A stretch of DNA of 64,000 nucleotides from Bizionia sp. M204. GTDB taxonomy: Bacteria > Bacteroidota > Bacteroidia > Flavobacteriales > Flavobacteriaceae. The stretch is from NCBI RefSeq assembly GCF_023205095.1, contig NZ_CP046242.1, positions 2,035,001 through 2,099,000 on the forward strand, in the 5' to 3' direction. Under the pieces are notes generated by a model. It was given only the letters and a program-made list of their open reading frames with translations, searched no databases and was not told where the DNA came from. Of the stretch, positions 8,637 to 16,804 are shown piece after piece. Within the stretch, counting starts at the first letter, position 1. Each line of letters begins with the position of its first letter. A program made the translations under genes and the position numbers.

Positions 8637-9677
8637 ATGGCAGACTATACTCCAGAAAATCAAAGCGAAGAAGACGATTTATACGAACACTACGCTTTTA
8701 CTGCCGAAAAAGGGCAAACACCGCTTCGGATTGATAAATATTTAATGAATTTTATTGAAAACGCCACGCGTAATAAAATTCAGGCTGCTGCAAAAAGCGG
8801 CAATATTTATGTAAATGACGAGCAAGTAAAATCTAACTACAAAGTAAAACCATTAGATAAAATTCGGGTGCTTTTTGAGCATCCACCTTATGAGTATTTG
8901 CTGACACCCGAAAACATTCCCTTAAACATTGTTTATGAGGACGACGATTTATTGGTTGTCAATAAAGAACCTGGTATGGTAGTACATCCAGGGCATGGAA
9001 ATTATTCTGGAACCTTGATAAATGCCTTAATTTATCATTTTGAAAACTTACCAAACAACTCCAGTAACCGTCCAGGATTGGTTCATAGAATCGATAAAGA
9101 TACCAGCGGTTTGCTAGTAATTGCCAAGAATGAAGAGTCTATGGCCCATTTATCCAAGCAGTTTTTTGATAAAACGAGCGAGCGCGAATATATAGCTATT
9201 GCTTGGGGAAATATAGAAGAGGAAGAGGGCACCATAGAAGGCAATATTGGTAGACATCCAAAAAACAGATTACAAAATACCGTGTATTTTGGCGATGAGA
9301 GCGACAAAGGAAAACCAGCAGTAACGCATTATAAAGTTTTGGAACGCTTGGGCTACGTAACCCTGGTTTCTTGCAAATTAGAAACAGGCCGTACACACCA
9401 AATTCGCGTGCATATGAAACATATTGGTCACACCTTATTTAATGACGAACGCTATGGTGGCGAACGCATTTTAAAAGGAACCACCTTTACAAAATACCGC
9501 CAGTTTGTAGATAATTGTTTTAAAATTTTACCAAGACAGGCCTTACACGCTAAATCGTTAGGTTTTGTACACCCTAAAACAGGCGAAATGATGCGATTTG
9601 ATTCTGAAATTCCACAAGATATGCAAGACTGTATTGAAAAGTGGCGTAATTATTCCAAGCATCAAGATTCAGAATAA
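8637..9677 (+). CDS. rluD: RluA/RluD family 23S rRNA pseudouridine synthase
   Basis: This enzyme isomerises specific uridines in large-subunit rRNA to pseudouridine. The 346-residue protein has an N-terminal S4 RNA-binding domain (about 22-95, RIDKYLMNFIENATRNKI) and a catalytic RluA domain. The active-site aspartate is in HRIDKDTSGLLVIAKN, and the GRTHQIRVHMKHIGH motif follows. The exact target uridines (RluD or RluC type) are not certain; the symbol reflects the closest family usage. It is translated 2 bp after the PASTA gene. Confidence 0.88.
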   Translation: MADYTPENQSEEDDLYEHYAFTAEKGQTPLRIDKYLMNFIENATRNKIQAAAKSGNIYVNDEQVKSNYKVKPLDKIRVLFEHPPYEYLLTPENIPLNIVYEDDDLLVVNKEPGMVVHPGHGNYSGTLINALIYHFENLPNNSSNRPGLVHRIDKDTSGLLVIAKNEESMAHLSKQFFDKTSEREYIAIAWGNIEEEEGTIEGNIGRHPKNRLQNTVYFGDESDKGKPAVTHYKVLERLGYVTLVSCKLETGRTHQIRVHMKHIGHTLFNDERYGGERILKGTTFTKYRQFVDNCFKILPRQALHAKSLGFVHPKTGEMMRFDSEIPQDMQDCIEKWRNYSKHQDSE

Positions 9678-9710
9678 ATTTCTTCTATAGGTTTATAAGA
9701 AAGAACAAAA

Positions 9711-9790
9711 TTAGAAATTGATTTTATGCCATGTGAGTTGTAACTTTGGTAATCATAAAAAAGTTACGAACCTCTAAAATCAATTCCTAA
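9711..9790. repeat. Nested long inverted repeat between rluD and yaaA
   Basis: Outer arms 9711-9726 and 9775-9790 pair over 16 bp with one mismatch. An inner pair (9737-9747 with 9760-9771, TAACTTT/AAAGTTA core) continues the structure, leaving a loop of about 12 nt. There is no T-run after the stem, so it does not look like a standard terminator. It ends 20 bp before the yaaA ATG. Confidence 0.7.
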
Positions 9791-9810
9791 TTATAGGACT
9801 TTTACATACT

Positions 9811-10569
9811 ATGAAACTTGTAATATCTCCAGCCAAATCTTTAGACTACCATAGCAAATTACCAACATCTAAATCTACGGAATCCGTATTCTTGAAAGAA
9901 TCGGAACGTTTAAATGGACTATTGAAAAAGAAATCTCCTAAAAGCTTGTCGAAGCTTATGAGTATTTCCGATAATTTAAGCCAGTTGAATTACGACCGGA
10001 ACCAAGAATGGGAACTACCATTTAAGGAAGGTTCTGCCAGACAAGCTATTTACGCCTTTAATGGCGATGTTTATCGTGGTTTGGATGCGTATACGATTCC
10101 AATGGAAAAAATTGATTCCCTTCAAAATACAGTTCGGATTTTGTCAGGATTGTATGGCGTTTTAAAGCCTTTGGATTTAATTATGCCTTACCGATTGGAA
10201 ATGGGCACCAAATTAGCAGTTGGCAAAAACAAAAACTTATATGAGTTTTGGAAGAAGAAAGTCACTAAATCCTTGAATGACGAATTAGAGGATGATGAGC
10301 TGTTTTTGAATTTAGCTAGTAATGAATATTTTAAAGCCATTGATACAAAAGCTTTAAAAGTTCCTGTTATAGATGTGGACTTTAAAGAATTTAAGGACGA
10401 CAAATATAAAACCATTGGTATTTTTGCTAAAGCAGCAAGAGGACTAATGGCACGGTTTATTATTGATGAAAACGCTGAAACTTTAGATGATGTTAAAGCA
10501 TTCAATTTAGAGGGTTATGGTTTGAGCGATGAACTATCCAGCTCAAACAAATTAGTTTTCACCAGATAA
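9811..10569 (+). CDS. yaaA: Peroxide stress protein YaaA (DUF328)
   Basis: The 252-residue protein begins MKLVISPAKSLDY, the YaaA hallmark, and contains FNGDVYRGLDA, LSGLYGVLKPLDLIMPYRLEMG and LNLASNEYFKAID, all conserved in the family. YaaA lowers free intracellular iron and protects DNA during hydrogen peroxide stress in E. coli; its fold binds nucleic acid. The upstream spacer holds a strong nested hairpin at 9711-9790 that could act in its mRNA leader. Confidence 0.93.
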   Translation: MKLVISPAKSLDYHSKLPTSKSTESVFLKESERLNGLLKKKSPKSLSKLMSISDNLSQLNYDRNQEWELPFKEGSARQAIYAFNGDVYRGLDAYTIPMEKIDSLQNTVRILSGLYGVLKPLDLIMPYRLEMGTKLAVGKNKNLYEFWKKKVTKSLNDELEDDELFLNLASNEYFKAIDTKALKVPVIDVDFKEFKDDKYKTIGIFAKAARGLMARFIIDENAETLDDVKAFNLEGYGLSDELSSSNKLVFTR

Positions 10570-10588
10570 TTGCATTGGCAAGAAGGGT

Positions 10589-10720
10589 TTAAGCCTTTGC
10601 TTTTTTATCAACACTTATTTTTTCTTCAGGACGTACTTGCTTCTTAATTCGTGGACGTCTTACACCATACGAACCGCGATTAATTTTACCGCGTTTTGTT
10701 TTTTTATCACCTTTTCCCAT
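10589..10720 (-). CDS. 30S ribosomal protein bTHX (Thx)
   Basis: A 43-residue basic protein too short for most gene finders. It starts MGKGDKKTKRGKINRGSYG and continues VRRPRIKK, closely matching the Thermus Thx pattern MGKGD-R-T-RGKI-RG-YG-RPR-K. Thx sits in the head of the 30S subunit and stabilises rRNA. The C-terminal extension (about 15 residues, ending AKA) is longer than in Thermus. It is convergent with yaaA, whose stop is 20 bp away, and divergent from the downstream plus-strand gene. Confidence 0.9.
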   Translation of the reverse strand: MGKGDKKTKRGKINRGSYGVRRPRIKKQVRPEEKISVDKKAKA

Positions 10721-10784
10721 GTCATTTTTGTATTTAAAACTTAAGCTATAAATTACAATAAATTTATCATCTTTAAAAACAAAA

Positions 10785-11453
10785 ATGACATTCTTTCATA
10801 AGCATCCATACCAACCTTTTATTCAAGAGGATACCACCAAATTAATTGTGGGCACCTTACCACCACCACGTTTTTCTACTGGTGATTTGCTTGAAAAGGA
10901 CGTCGATTTCTGCTATGGGAGTTATTATAATAGTCTGTGGTTGTTTATTGATAAAATTCATAATTTAAATTTTCGTTATGACAATTCTGAAGAAGCCATT
11001 ATAGAACGCCAACAGTTTTTAATTCAGCATAAAATTGGTGTTTGTGACATTGTAGAAAGTGCGGAACGTGAAAAAATAGACGCATCGGATTTAGGCATGA
11101 CAAACATCATATTGCGGGATATCTTGGGTTATTTAAAGGAATACCCAAATATTGACACCTTGTTATTTACAGGAGGAAACAGTAAAAACGGTCCAGAATA
11201 CTTCTTCCGAAAGCATTTAAAAACTTATAATTTGAAATTGGAAGTGCTTTCTAATGAGGTTCCAAGAATTCATCAATTCAATATGAACACAGAATCCACA
11301 GAACGCATTATCAAAACAGTTTCCTTGACTTCTGGGTCTGGTGCAGCCAATATTTCTATAAGTAGGTTGCCACTTTACAAGCATTTAAAGGCAAGCAATC
11401 CTGACTTTAATACCTTCGATTTTCGGGTAATGCAGTATCGCGAATTTATCTAG
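10785..11453 (+). CDS. Uracil-DNA glycosylase superfamily protein
   Basis: The 222-residue cytoplasmic protein contains LIVGTLPPPRF near residue 20 and CYGSYYNSLWLFID near 42, which fit the UDG superfamily layout (G-x-P motif followed by an aromatic/Asn block). Later IGVCDIVESAERE and TLLFTGGNSKNGPEYFFRKH follow the same core. Such enzymes remove damaged or mismatched bases, but this subfamily is poorly characterised and activity is not assured. It appears to be a single-gene unit. Confidence 0.6.
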   Translation: MTFFHKHPYQPFIQEDTTKLIVGTLPPPRFSTGDLLEKDVDFCYGSYYNSLWLFIDKIHNLNFRYDNSEEAIIERQQFLIQHKIGVCDIVESAEREKIDASDLGMTNIILRDILGYLKEYPNIDTLLFTGGNSKNGPEYFFRKHLKTYNLKLEVLSNEVPRIHQFNMNTESTERIIKTVSLTSGSGAANISISRLPLYKHLKASNPDFNTFDFRVMQYREFI

Positions 11454-11566
11454 AAAAAAACGCCATTATTGCGGATTAGACAGGAATTATCAGAATTTTA
11501 TCGATTTTATATATAATCTGAAGTTGAAAAATACTATTTTAACAACCGTTAAAAAATTAATCAATA

Positions 11567-12808
11567 ATGAAAAACAATTTACTACTCCTTTTTGCCTTCC
11601 TACTTATTGTTTCATGTTCCGATGATGATGACCCAGTAACGGTTCAACAATGTGCCAAACCAACAGGTGTTATTGCTAATACCATAACATTTGAAAGTGC
11701 TGAAATAATTTGGACCGACGCCAACAGCGCAACTTCTTTTACCGTTGAATACGGTTTATCTGGCTTTATGCTAGGTTCAGGCACCACTATTAATCGGGCT
11801 GAAACTTCCGTTATGCTAACGAATCTTGCCGCCAATACGAGTTATGATGTTTATATTACAACAATTTGCAGCATTGACAATTCCAGTATGTACTCGGATG
11901 TTTTCAACTTTACCACCTCTGCTCCTTTAGTGATTCCAGAACTCCTTCCAAATCTTTCGGATTTGAATTTATTTGCAGGAAACCTAAACGATTTAACACC
12001 AAGCTCTCGTGCTTTCGAATACAACTTAAATACGCCATTATTTACAGACTACGCGCACAAACAGCGTTTAATAGCCTTGCCTCCAGGAACAACTATGGAT
12101 TTTGTGGATAACGGATTTCCAGATTTTCCAGATAATACGGTTATATCAAAAACTTTTTATTACAATAATGATGAGCGTGACGAATCATTAGGAAAAACAA
12201 TTATTGAAACGCGAATTTTAATTAAAATTAATGGTGTTTGGGAATTAGGAAATTATAAGTGGAATGCCAACCAAACGGATGCCGTTTTAGATGATATGGC
12301 ACATACCGTTCCTGTATCCTTTATTGACGATAGCGGAACCACTAACACTATAAATTATGGTGTTCCGTCCATGCAAGACTGTATTAACTGCCATAATAGT
12401 AGTAATATAATTACGCCTATTGGACCAAAAATGAGAACTATGAATTTTAATAATCAGCTTCAAGACTTTATTAATGCTGGACATTTATCAAACCTTTCAG
12501 ACCCTTCAAGCGTTACGACATTGCCAAATTGGGAAGACACTAGCTATACAATTGAAGAGCGTTCTCGCGCCTATTTTGATGTTAATTGTGCACATTGTCA
12601 TTCCGATGGTGGCTATTGCGAATTCCAGTCTGAATTACGTTTAACATACGAAACTCCTTTTGCTGAATCCATGATTCTTGAACGCAAAGGCAGTATTGAT
12701 AATCGTATGCGTAATTATAATCCTGGTATTAGTATGCCATTAATTGGCACTAGTATTGTTCATAGTGAAGGTTATGATTTAATTCGCCAATATTTAAACT
12801 CCTTATAG
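11567..12808 (+). CDS. Lipoprotein with fibronectin type III domain and two c-type haem motifs
   Basis: The N-terminus has a lipoprotein signal ending LLIVSC followed by SDDDD, the acidic pattern linked to surface-exposed lipoproteins in Bacteroidota. Residues ~30-115 form a fibronectin type III-like domain (PTGVIANTITFESAEIIWTD). The rest carries two CxxCH haem-binding motifs, CINCH (272-276) and CAHCH (341-345). The haem part resembles the family annotated as SO2930-type diheme cytochrome c. It is probably an outer-membrane electron-transfer or haem protein; partner unknown. It is followed by a strong bidirectional terminator. Confidence 0.75.
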   Translation: MKNNLLLLFAFLLIVSCSDDDDPVTVQQCAKPTGVIANTITFESAEIIWTDANSATSFTVEYGLSGFMLGSGTTINRAETSVMLTNLAANTSYDVYITTICSIDNSSMYSDVFNFTTSAPLVIPELLPNLSDLNLFAGNLNDLTPSSRAFEYNLNTPLFTDYAHKQRLIALPPGTTMDFVDNGFPDFPDNTVISKTFYYNNDERDESLGKTIIETRILIKINGVWELGNYKWNANQTDAVLDDMAHTVPVSFIDDSGTTNTINYGVPSMQDCINCHNSSNIITPIGPKMRTMNFNNQLQDFINAGHLSNLSDPSSVTTLPNWEDTSYTIEERSRAYFDVNCAHCHSDGGYCEFQSELRLTYETPFAESMILERKGSIDNRMRNYNPGISMPLIGTSIVHSEGYDLIRQYLNSL

Positions 12809-12830
12809 TAGGTGTTATAAAGTAGAGAAA

Positions 12831-12865
12831 CAAAAACCCAATGATATCGCTATCATTGGGTTTTT
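12831..12865. terminator. Bidirectional intrinsic terminator
   Basis: CCCAATGATA (12837-12846) and TATCATTGGG (12851-12860) form a perfect 10-bp stem with a TCGC loop, followed by TTTTT and preceded by AAAAA. It serves the convergent diheme lipoprotein and the minus-strand repeat protein. Confidence 0.9.
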
Positions 12866-12900
12866 AACTAACCAACTAAAACTAATATGAAAAACTAAAT

Positions 12901-13356
12901 TTATTTATTAGGATTAAACCCTTTAGGTAAATAATCCTGGATATTGAAATTAAACTGAACATCTTCTTCTATTTCTATTAAAGAAACTTTTTCCCAATTA
13001 ATATCGTCTTTGCCTTTTAATGGGTTAAAGTCTTTTGGCAAGTAGGCATGCGTATCAAAACCTAAATTTATATCTTCTGGTAAATCTATCAGAACAGTTT
13101 CCTTCCAATTAATATCATTCTTACCCTCTAAAGGATTAAAATTATTAGGCAAATATTGCTTGACATCAAAACCTAAATCAATAGGCTCATCCATTTCAAT
13201 TACATGTACATCCTGAATGCTAATTACAGAATTATTTGAAACATGATTATGTTTGTGCTTGTGTGGATTGGTTGTAAAATTATCAGTTACTAAATTGCTA
13301 GCCACGGTTGTACTTGCTGCAAGTAATAATCCGCTTATGACTAATAAATGTCTCAT
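12901..13356 (-). CDS. Secreted protein with 37-residue tandem repeats
   Basis: The 151-residue protein has a signal peptide (MRHLLVISGLLLAASTTVAS), a histidine cluster PHKHKHNH (31-38), then repeats with a 37-residue period. LGFD-x3-YLP-x2-FNPL-x-GK-x-DINW occurs at 61 and 98, and a third, truncated copy starts at 135 and ends the protein (YLPKGFNP). I do not recognise a named domain. Regular hydrophobic and Asn/Pro positions suggest a small structural repeat. The histidine cluster could bind metal. It probably lies in the periplasm or at the surface. The gene stands alone between terminators and a 308-bp upstream spacer. Confidence 0.7.
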   Translation of the reverse strand: MRHLLVISGLLLAASTTVASNLVTDNFTTNPHKHKHNHVSNNSVISIQDVHVIEMDEPIDLGFDVKQYLPNNFNPLEGKNDINWKETVLIDLPEDINLGFDTHAYLPKDFNPLKGKDDINWEKVSLIEIEEDVQFNFNIQDYLPKGFNPNK

Positions 13357-13664
13357 TTTCTGTTTATATATTAATATTTATCTATTAGACTTAAAAGACC
13401 TTAAAAGGTTTCATTTATTTAGAAATATTTAACACTAAACATCTGAATTTAAGAATACTTAGCAGTTCAGAACAAAAAAACTTCCAAAGGCAATTTCAAT
13501 TTAGATAATAGCTCTTATCTCTGCTTATTTATATAGTTTGAAATAGAGAGACACCTTGTTTTCACACTATAATTACCAACCAAAATCTAATACTTAAAAT
13601 TATAACATTAAACCTTTTTAATATTTCCATGTCTTATATGTACAAACTTTAATACTTATAAATC
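13357..13664. other. 308-bp intergenic region, no feature seen
   Basis: AT-rich divergent spacer between two small secreted-protein genes. I see no small reading frame with a convincing start, no TAnnTTTG element at a good distance and no strong hairpin. Confidence 0.5.
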
Positions 13665-14120
13665 ATGAAAAAAATATTTTTAATTGCTTTAGCATTAGTA
13701 ACTTTTCAATTATCTGCTCAAGACAAAAAACAAATGCATAAAAAAGGTGAACGAGCTGAAAAGATGCAAGCGTACACTCCAGAAGAAATGGCGGAATTGC
13801 AAACTAAAAAATTAACGTTGGATTTAGATTTAACGAAAGAACAACAAAAACAAGTTATGACATTGAACCTGGAAGCCGCAAAAGAACGCAAAGCCATGAT
13901 GGAAAAGCGTCAAGAATTTCAGAAAGAAAAAGAAGCGAAGTCAGTTTCGAAAGACGACAAGCTTAAAATGAAAAATGACAGGTTGGATAAGCAAATTGCT
14001 ATGAAAGCTAAAATGAAAGAGATTTTAAATGATGAGCAATACGCTAAATGGGAGAAGCTTCAAAAGAAACGCATGGAAAAAGGACGCAATTCAAGAAAGC
14101 AGAAAAAACATGGAAAATAA
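13665..14120 (+). CDS. Spy-like small secreted protein
   Basis: The 151-residue protein has a signal peptide ending QLSAQ and a highly charged helical body rich in K, E and M. The segment YTPEEMAELQTKKLTLDLDLTKEQQKQV (split: TPEEMAELQTKK, then DLTKEQQKQV) resembles the LTxxQ-type helices of Spy/CpxP periplasmic proteins and the DUF4890 family common in Bacteroidetes. A second Q/K-rich helix ends near DEQYAKWEKLQKKRMEKG. A role as a periplasmic chaperone or stress protein is inferred from family resemblance only. Its own terminator follows. Confidence 0.65.
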   Translation: MKKIFLIALALVTFQLSAQDKKQMHKKGERAEKMQAYTPEEMAELQTKKLTLDLDLTKEQQKQVMTLNLEAAKERKAMMEKRQEFQKEKEAKSVSKDDKLKMKNDRLDKQIAMKAKMKEILNDEQYAKWEKLQKKRMEKGRNSRKQKKHGK

Positions 14121-14146
14121 AATTTGAGTTGGTTAATTAGTTTACT

Positions 14147-14183
14147 AAAAGGCAGATATGAATTAAAATATCTGCCTTTTTTT
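14147..14183 (+). terminator. Intrinsic terminator after the Spy-like gene
   Basis: AGGCAGATAT (14150-14159) pairs with ATATCTGCCT (14168-14177), a 10-bp stem with an 8-nt loop, followed by a run of seven T. Confidence 0.88.
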
Positions 14184-14231
14184 ATATTAAAAAAAATATC
14201 GCTAAATTACAATCACTAAAAAAACTCTATT

Positions 14232-14621
14232 ATGAAAAAATTACTAGTTATTGTATTGGCTTTAATAGGTATGCAGCTTTCTGCACAAGATTTAAACAGT
14301 TTAAGCACTACGGCATCTAGCGAATCCAGCTCTATGATTGATCAAATAGCTGGAGATCAAGTTAGAAAATTTGCCAAAAAATTAAATTTAAATGAATCGC
14401 AACAAAAAATGGCTTCAGATTTAGTAGTAAGTCAGTTGAAATCACCGAAGTTTCAAAAATTAATTGGGGATTCTGCTAGTAAACTTTTAGGATCGGGGTC
14501 CAGTGATAATTTGGATGATATTTCAAGAGCATTATTAGATGAACCGAAATTTCAAAATGACATGAAAAAGGTTTTAGATGACGATCAGAAAGAAGAATTC
14601 AGTAAAATGCTTCCTATATAA
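14232..14621 (+). CDS. Small secreted protein of unknown function
   Basis: The 129-residue protein has a signal peptide (MKKLLVIVLALIGMQLSAQ) almost identical in style to that of the preceding gene. The mature part is Ser-rich at first (TTASSESSSM), then helical, with LNLNESQQKMASDLVVSQLK recalling the Spy-like LNLxxxQ pattern and a C-terminal DDDQKEEFSKML. It could be a diverged relative of its neighbour, though no repeats or metal sites are visible. A terminator sits on either side, so it is probably transcribed alone. Confidence 0.6.
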   Translation: MKKLLVIVLALIGMQLSAQDLNSLSTTASSESSSMIDQIAGDQVRKFAKKLNLNESQQKMASDLVVSQLKSPKFQKLIGDSASKLLGSGSSDNLDDISRALLDEPKFQNDMKKVLDDDQKEEFSKMLPI

Positions 14622-14648
14622 GTAGGAGCTTTAATTTATGAGTGTTAC

Positions 14649-14682
14649 AAAAAAGCGACCTGAAATTCAGATCGCTTTTTAA
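14649..14682. terminator. Bidirectional terminator between the small secreted gene and hemL
   Basis: AAAAGCGA pairs with TCGCTTTT around an inner CTGA/TCAG stem, with A- and T-runs on the two sides. It lies between two convergent genes. Confidence 0.85.
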
Positions 14683-14683
14683 T

Positions 14684-15970
14684 TTATAAAGTTTTAGCAA
14701 CTTTGCCAACTACTTCAATTGTTTTATCCAGATCATCATAACTTAAAGCATCCGTAATAAACCATGTTTCAAATGCACTTGGCGCTATATAAATACCACC
14801 ATCTAGCAAACCATGAAAAAACTTTTTAAAGGTTTCATTATTTCCATTGGCAGCCGATTGAAAATCTACAACAGGGGTATCTGAAAAATGAACAGATATC
14901 ATGGAACCAACTCTATTAATGGTATGAACGATATTGTTTTCAGTTAAAACTTTAGACATCCCATTATGCAAATAGGCTGTTTTTTCTTCTAGGCGTCTAT
15001 AAATTTCATCATCCGTATTCAATGCCTGTAGCATTGCCAAACCAGCCGCCATAGCTAACGGATTACCACTTAATGTTCCTGCCTGATAAACAGGCCCGAG
15101 CGGCGCTAAATGATTCATTATTTCTTCACGAGCTGCAAACGCACCAACTGGTAAACCGCCTCCTATTACTTTTCCAAAACAAACGATATCCGCTTTAATA
15201 CCATATAATTGCTGAACGCCTCCTTTTGATAAGCGGAAACCCGTCATAACCTCATCAAAAATTAAAAGAATATTATGTTCTGTACATAAATCTCTTAAGC
15301 CTTGTAGAAAATTTTGTTTAGGAGGAATACATCCCATATTCCCTGCCACAGGCTCTAAAATAATACAGGCTATCTCATTAATATTTGCTTGAATTAATTC
15401 TTTAACGTTTTCTAAATCGTTAAAATTAGCTAATAAAGTATCTTTAGCTGTACCTTGGGTTACACCTGGACTATTTGGTGATCCGAAGGTTACAGCACCA
15501 CTTCCTGCCTGAATTAAAAAACTATCACTATGACCATGATAACAACCGGCAAACTTTATAATTTTATCTTTTCCTGTAAAACCACGTGCTAAACGAACAG
15601 CACTCATACAAGCTTCGGTTCCCGAATTTACAAATCTAATTTTATCAATATTAGGAACCATGGAAACCGCCAATTCAGCAATTTTAGTTTCAATTTCCGT
15701 CGGTGTTCCGAAGGATGTTCCAAGCTTTGTTTTTTCAACGACCGCATCAACTACGGGTTGAAAAGCATGACCTAAAATCATGGGTCCCCAAGAATTAATG
15801 TAATCGATATATTGATTATCATCTTCATCTATTAAATAAGGTCCATGCGCTTTTTTTATAAAAATAGGTGTTCCTCCAACAGCTCCAAAGGCTCTTACGG
15901 GAGAGTTTACACCACCTGGGATTACTTTTTCAGCTTGTGCAAAAAGCGCACTACTTCTTTTGTATTGCAT
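14684..15970 (-). CDS. hemL: Glutamate-1-semialdehyde 2,1-aminomutase
   Basis: This PLP enzyme makes 5-aminolevulinate from glutamate-1-semialdehyde in the C5 haem pathway. The 428 residues match the family length. Visible signatures are [14 protein letters not shown], the pyridoxal-site block [29 protein letters not shown]-like [13 protein letters not shown], and the lysine in [16 protein letters not shown] that forms the Schiff base. It is last in a minus-strand operon with the glucosaminidase and PLP-deaminase genes (12 bp from the former). Confidence 0.96.
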   Translation of the reverse strand: MQYKRSSALFAQAEKVIPGGVNSPVRAFGAVGGTPIFIKKAHGPYLIDEDDNQYIDYINSWGPMILGHAFQPVVDAVVEKTKLGTSFGTPTEIETKIAELAVSMVPNIDKIRFVNSGTEACMSAVRLARGFTGKDKIIKFAGCYHGHSDSFLIQAGSGAVTFGSPNSPGVTQGTAKDTLLANFNDLENVKELIQANINEIACIILEPVAGNMGCIPPKQNFLQGLRDLCTEHNILLIFDEVMTGFRLSKGGVQQLYGIKADIVCFGKVIGGGLPVGAFAAREEIMNHLAPLGPVYQAGTLSGNPLAMAAGLAMLQALNTDDEIYRRLEEKTAYLHNGMSKVLTENNIVHTINRVGSMISVHFSDTPVVDFQSAANGNNETFKKFFHGLLDGGIYIAPSAFETWFITDALSYDDLDKTIEVVGKVAKTL

Positions 15971-15982
15971 AAAATTTATACT

Positions 15983-16804
15983 TTAATTAGATTTTACCAC
16001 TATTAAATCTCCAATATTTAAATTATTAGATGATAAATTATTGAGGCGTTTTAAATTTTCAACGGTTGTATTGTAGCGTTTTGAAAGTGAATAAAGGGTA
16101 TCACCTTTAACCACTCGATGAGAAGATTCCATAGATGAACTAACTTCAGCAACTCGTGTTTTTTTTCCAGTAACTATTTCATCATATTTGTACAATTCAT
16201 AACGCTCAATAAGACTAATTAATTTATCAGGGTACTTTCTATCCGTTGCATATCCTGCGGCTTTTAAACCTTTAGCCCAGCCTTCATAGTCGTCAATTTC
16301 CAATTCAAATAACTTGTAATAACGTTTACGTTCCTTCAAGAATAGTGAATGATCACGATAGGAATATTTGGCATCATTATACTTTCGGAAACATTCTTGA
16401 TCGGCATCATCATCATGATAAATTCTAGCACCTGTCCATTCATGACATTTTATTCCAAAATGATTGTTAGCTTCAACTGCCAAACGACCGCGACCCGAAC
16501 TGGATTCTAAAATCCCTTGAGCTAAAGTAATACTAGCTGGAATTTGGTATAAGCGCATTTCTTCTTGAGCAATATCACTATACAATGCAATATAATCATC
16601 AATAGGACTATTGCTTATTACCACCTTTTTTTTAACAGGATATTCTGATGGCGTTTCCACCGTTGGTTTTTTCACCTCTGGCGTTTTTACAACCCGCTCC
16701 GTTTTGGTTTTATTCTTGGATTTAGAAGCTGCTCGTTTTTTAGAACCACAACTAAAAACAATTAATGCCATACAAATTACTACTAGTACTCGCTTCATTT
16801 TCAT
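15983..16804 (-). CDS. Glucosaminidase lipoprotein with LysM domain
   Basis: A lipoprotein signal ends IVFSC (Cys19), followed by a basic linker rich in K, T and P. A glucosaminidase domain (about 70-205) holds the catalytic-region motif AQGILESSSGRGRLAVEANN and FGIKCHEWTG; it should cut the N-acetylglucosamine bond in peptidoglycan. One LysM module (about 228-272: VVKGDTLYSLSKRYNTTVE) binds glycan. The first ATG overlaps the TGA of the upstream gene (ATGA). A second ATG two codons later is equally possible. A cell-wall remodelling role in the envelope is likely. Confidence 0.9.
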   Translation of the reverse strand: MKMKRVLVVICMALIVFSCGSKKRAASKSKNKTKTERVVKTPEVKKPTVETPSEYPVKKKVVISNSPIDDYIALYSDIAQEEMRLYQIPASITLAQGILESSSGRGRLAVEANNHFGIKCHEWTGARIYHDDDADQECFRKYNDAKYSYRDHSLFLKERKRYYKLFELEIDDYEGWAKGLKAAGYATDRKYPDKLISLIERYELYKYDEIVTGKKTRVAEVSSSMESSHRVVKGDTLYSLSKRYNTTVENLKRLNNLSSNNLNIGDLIVVKSN

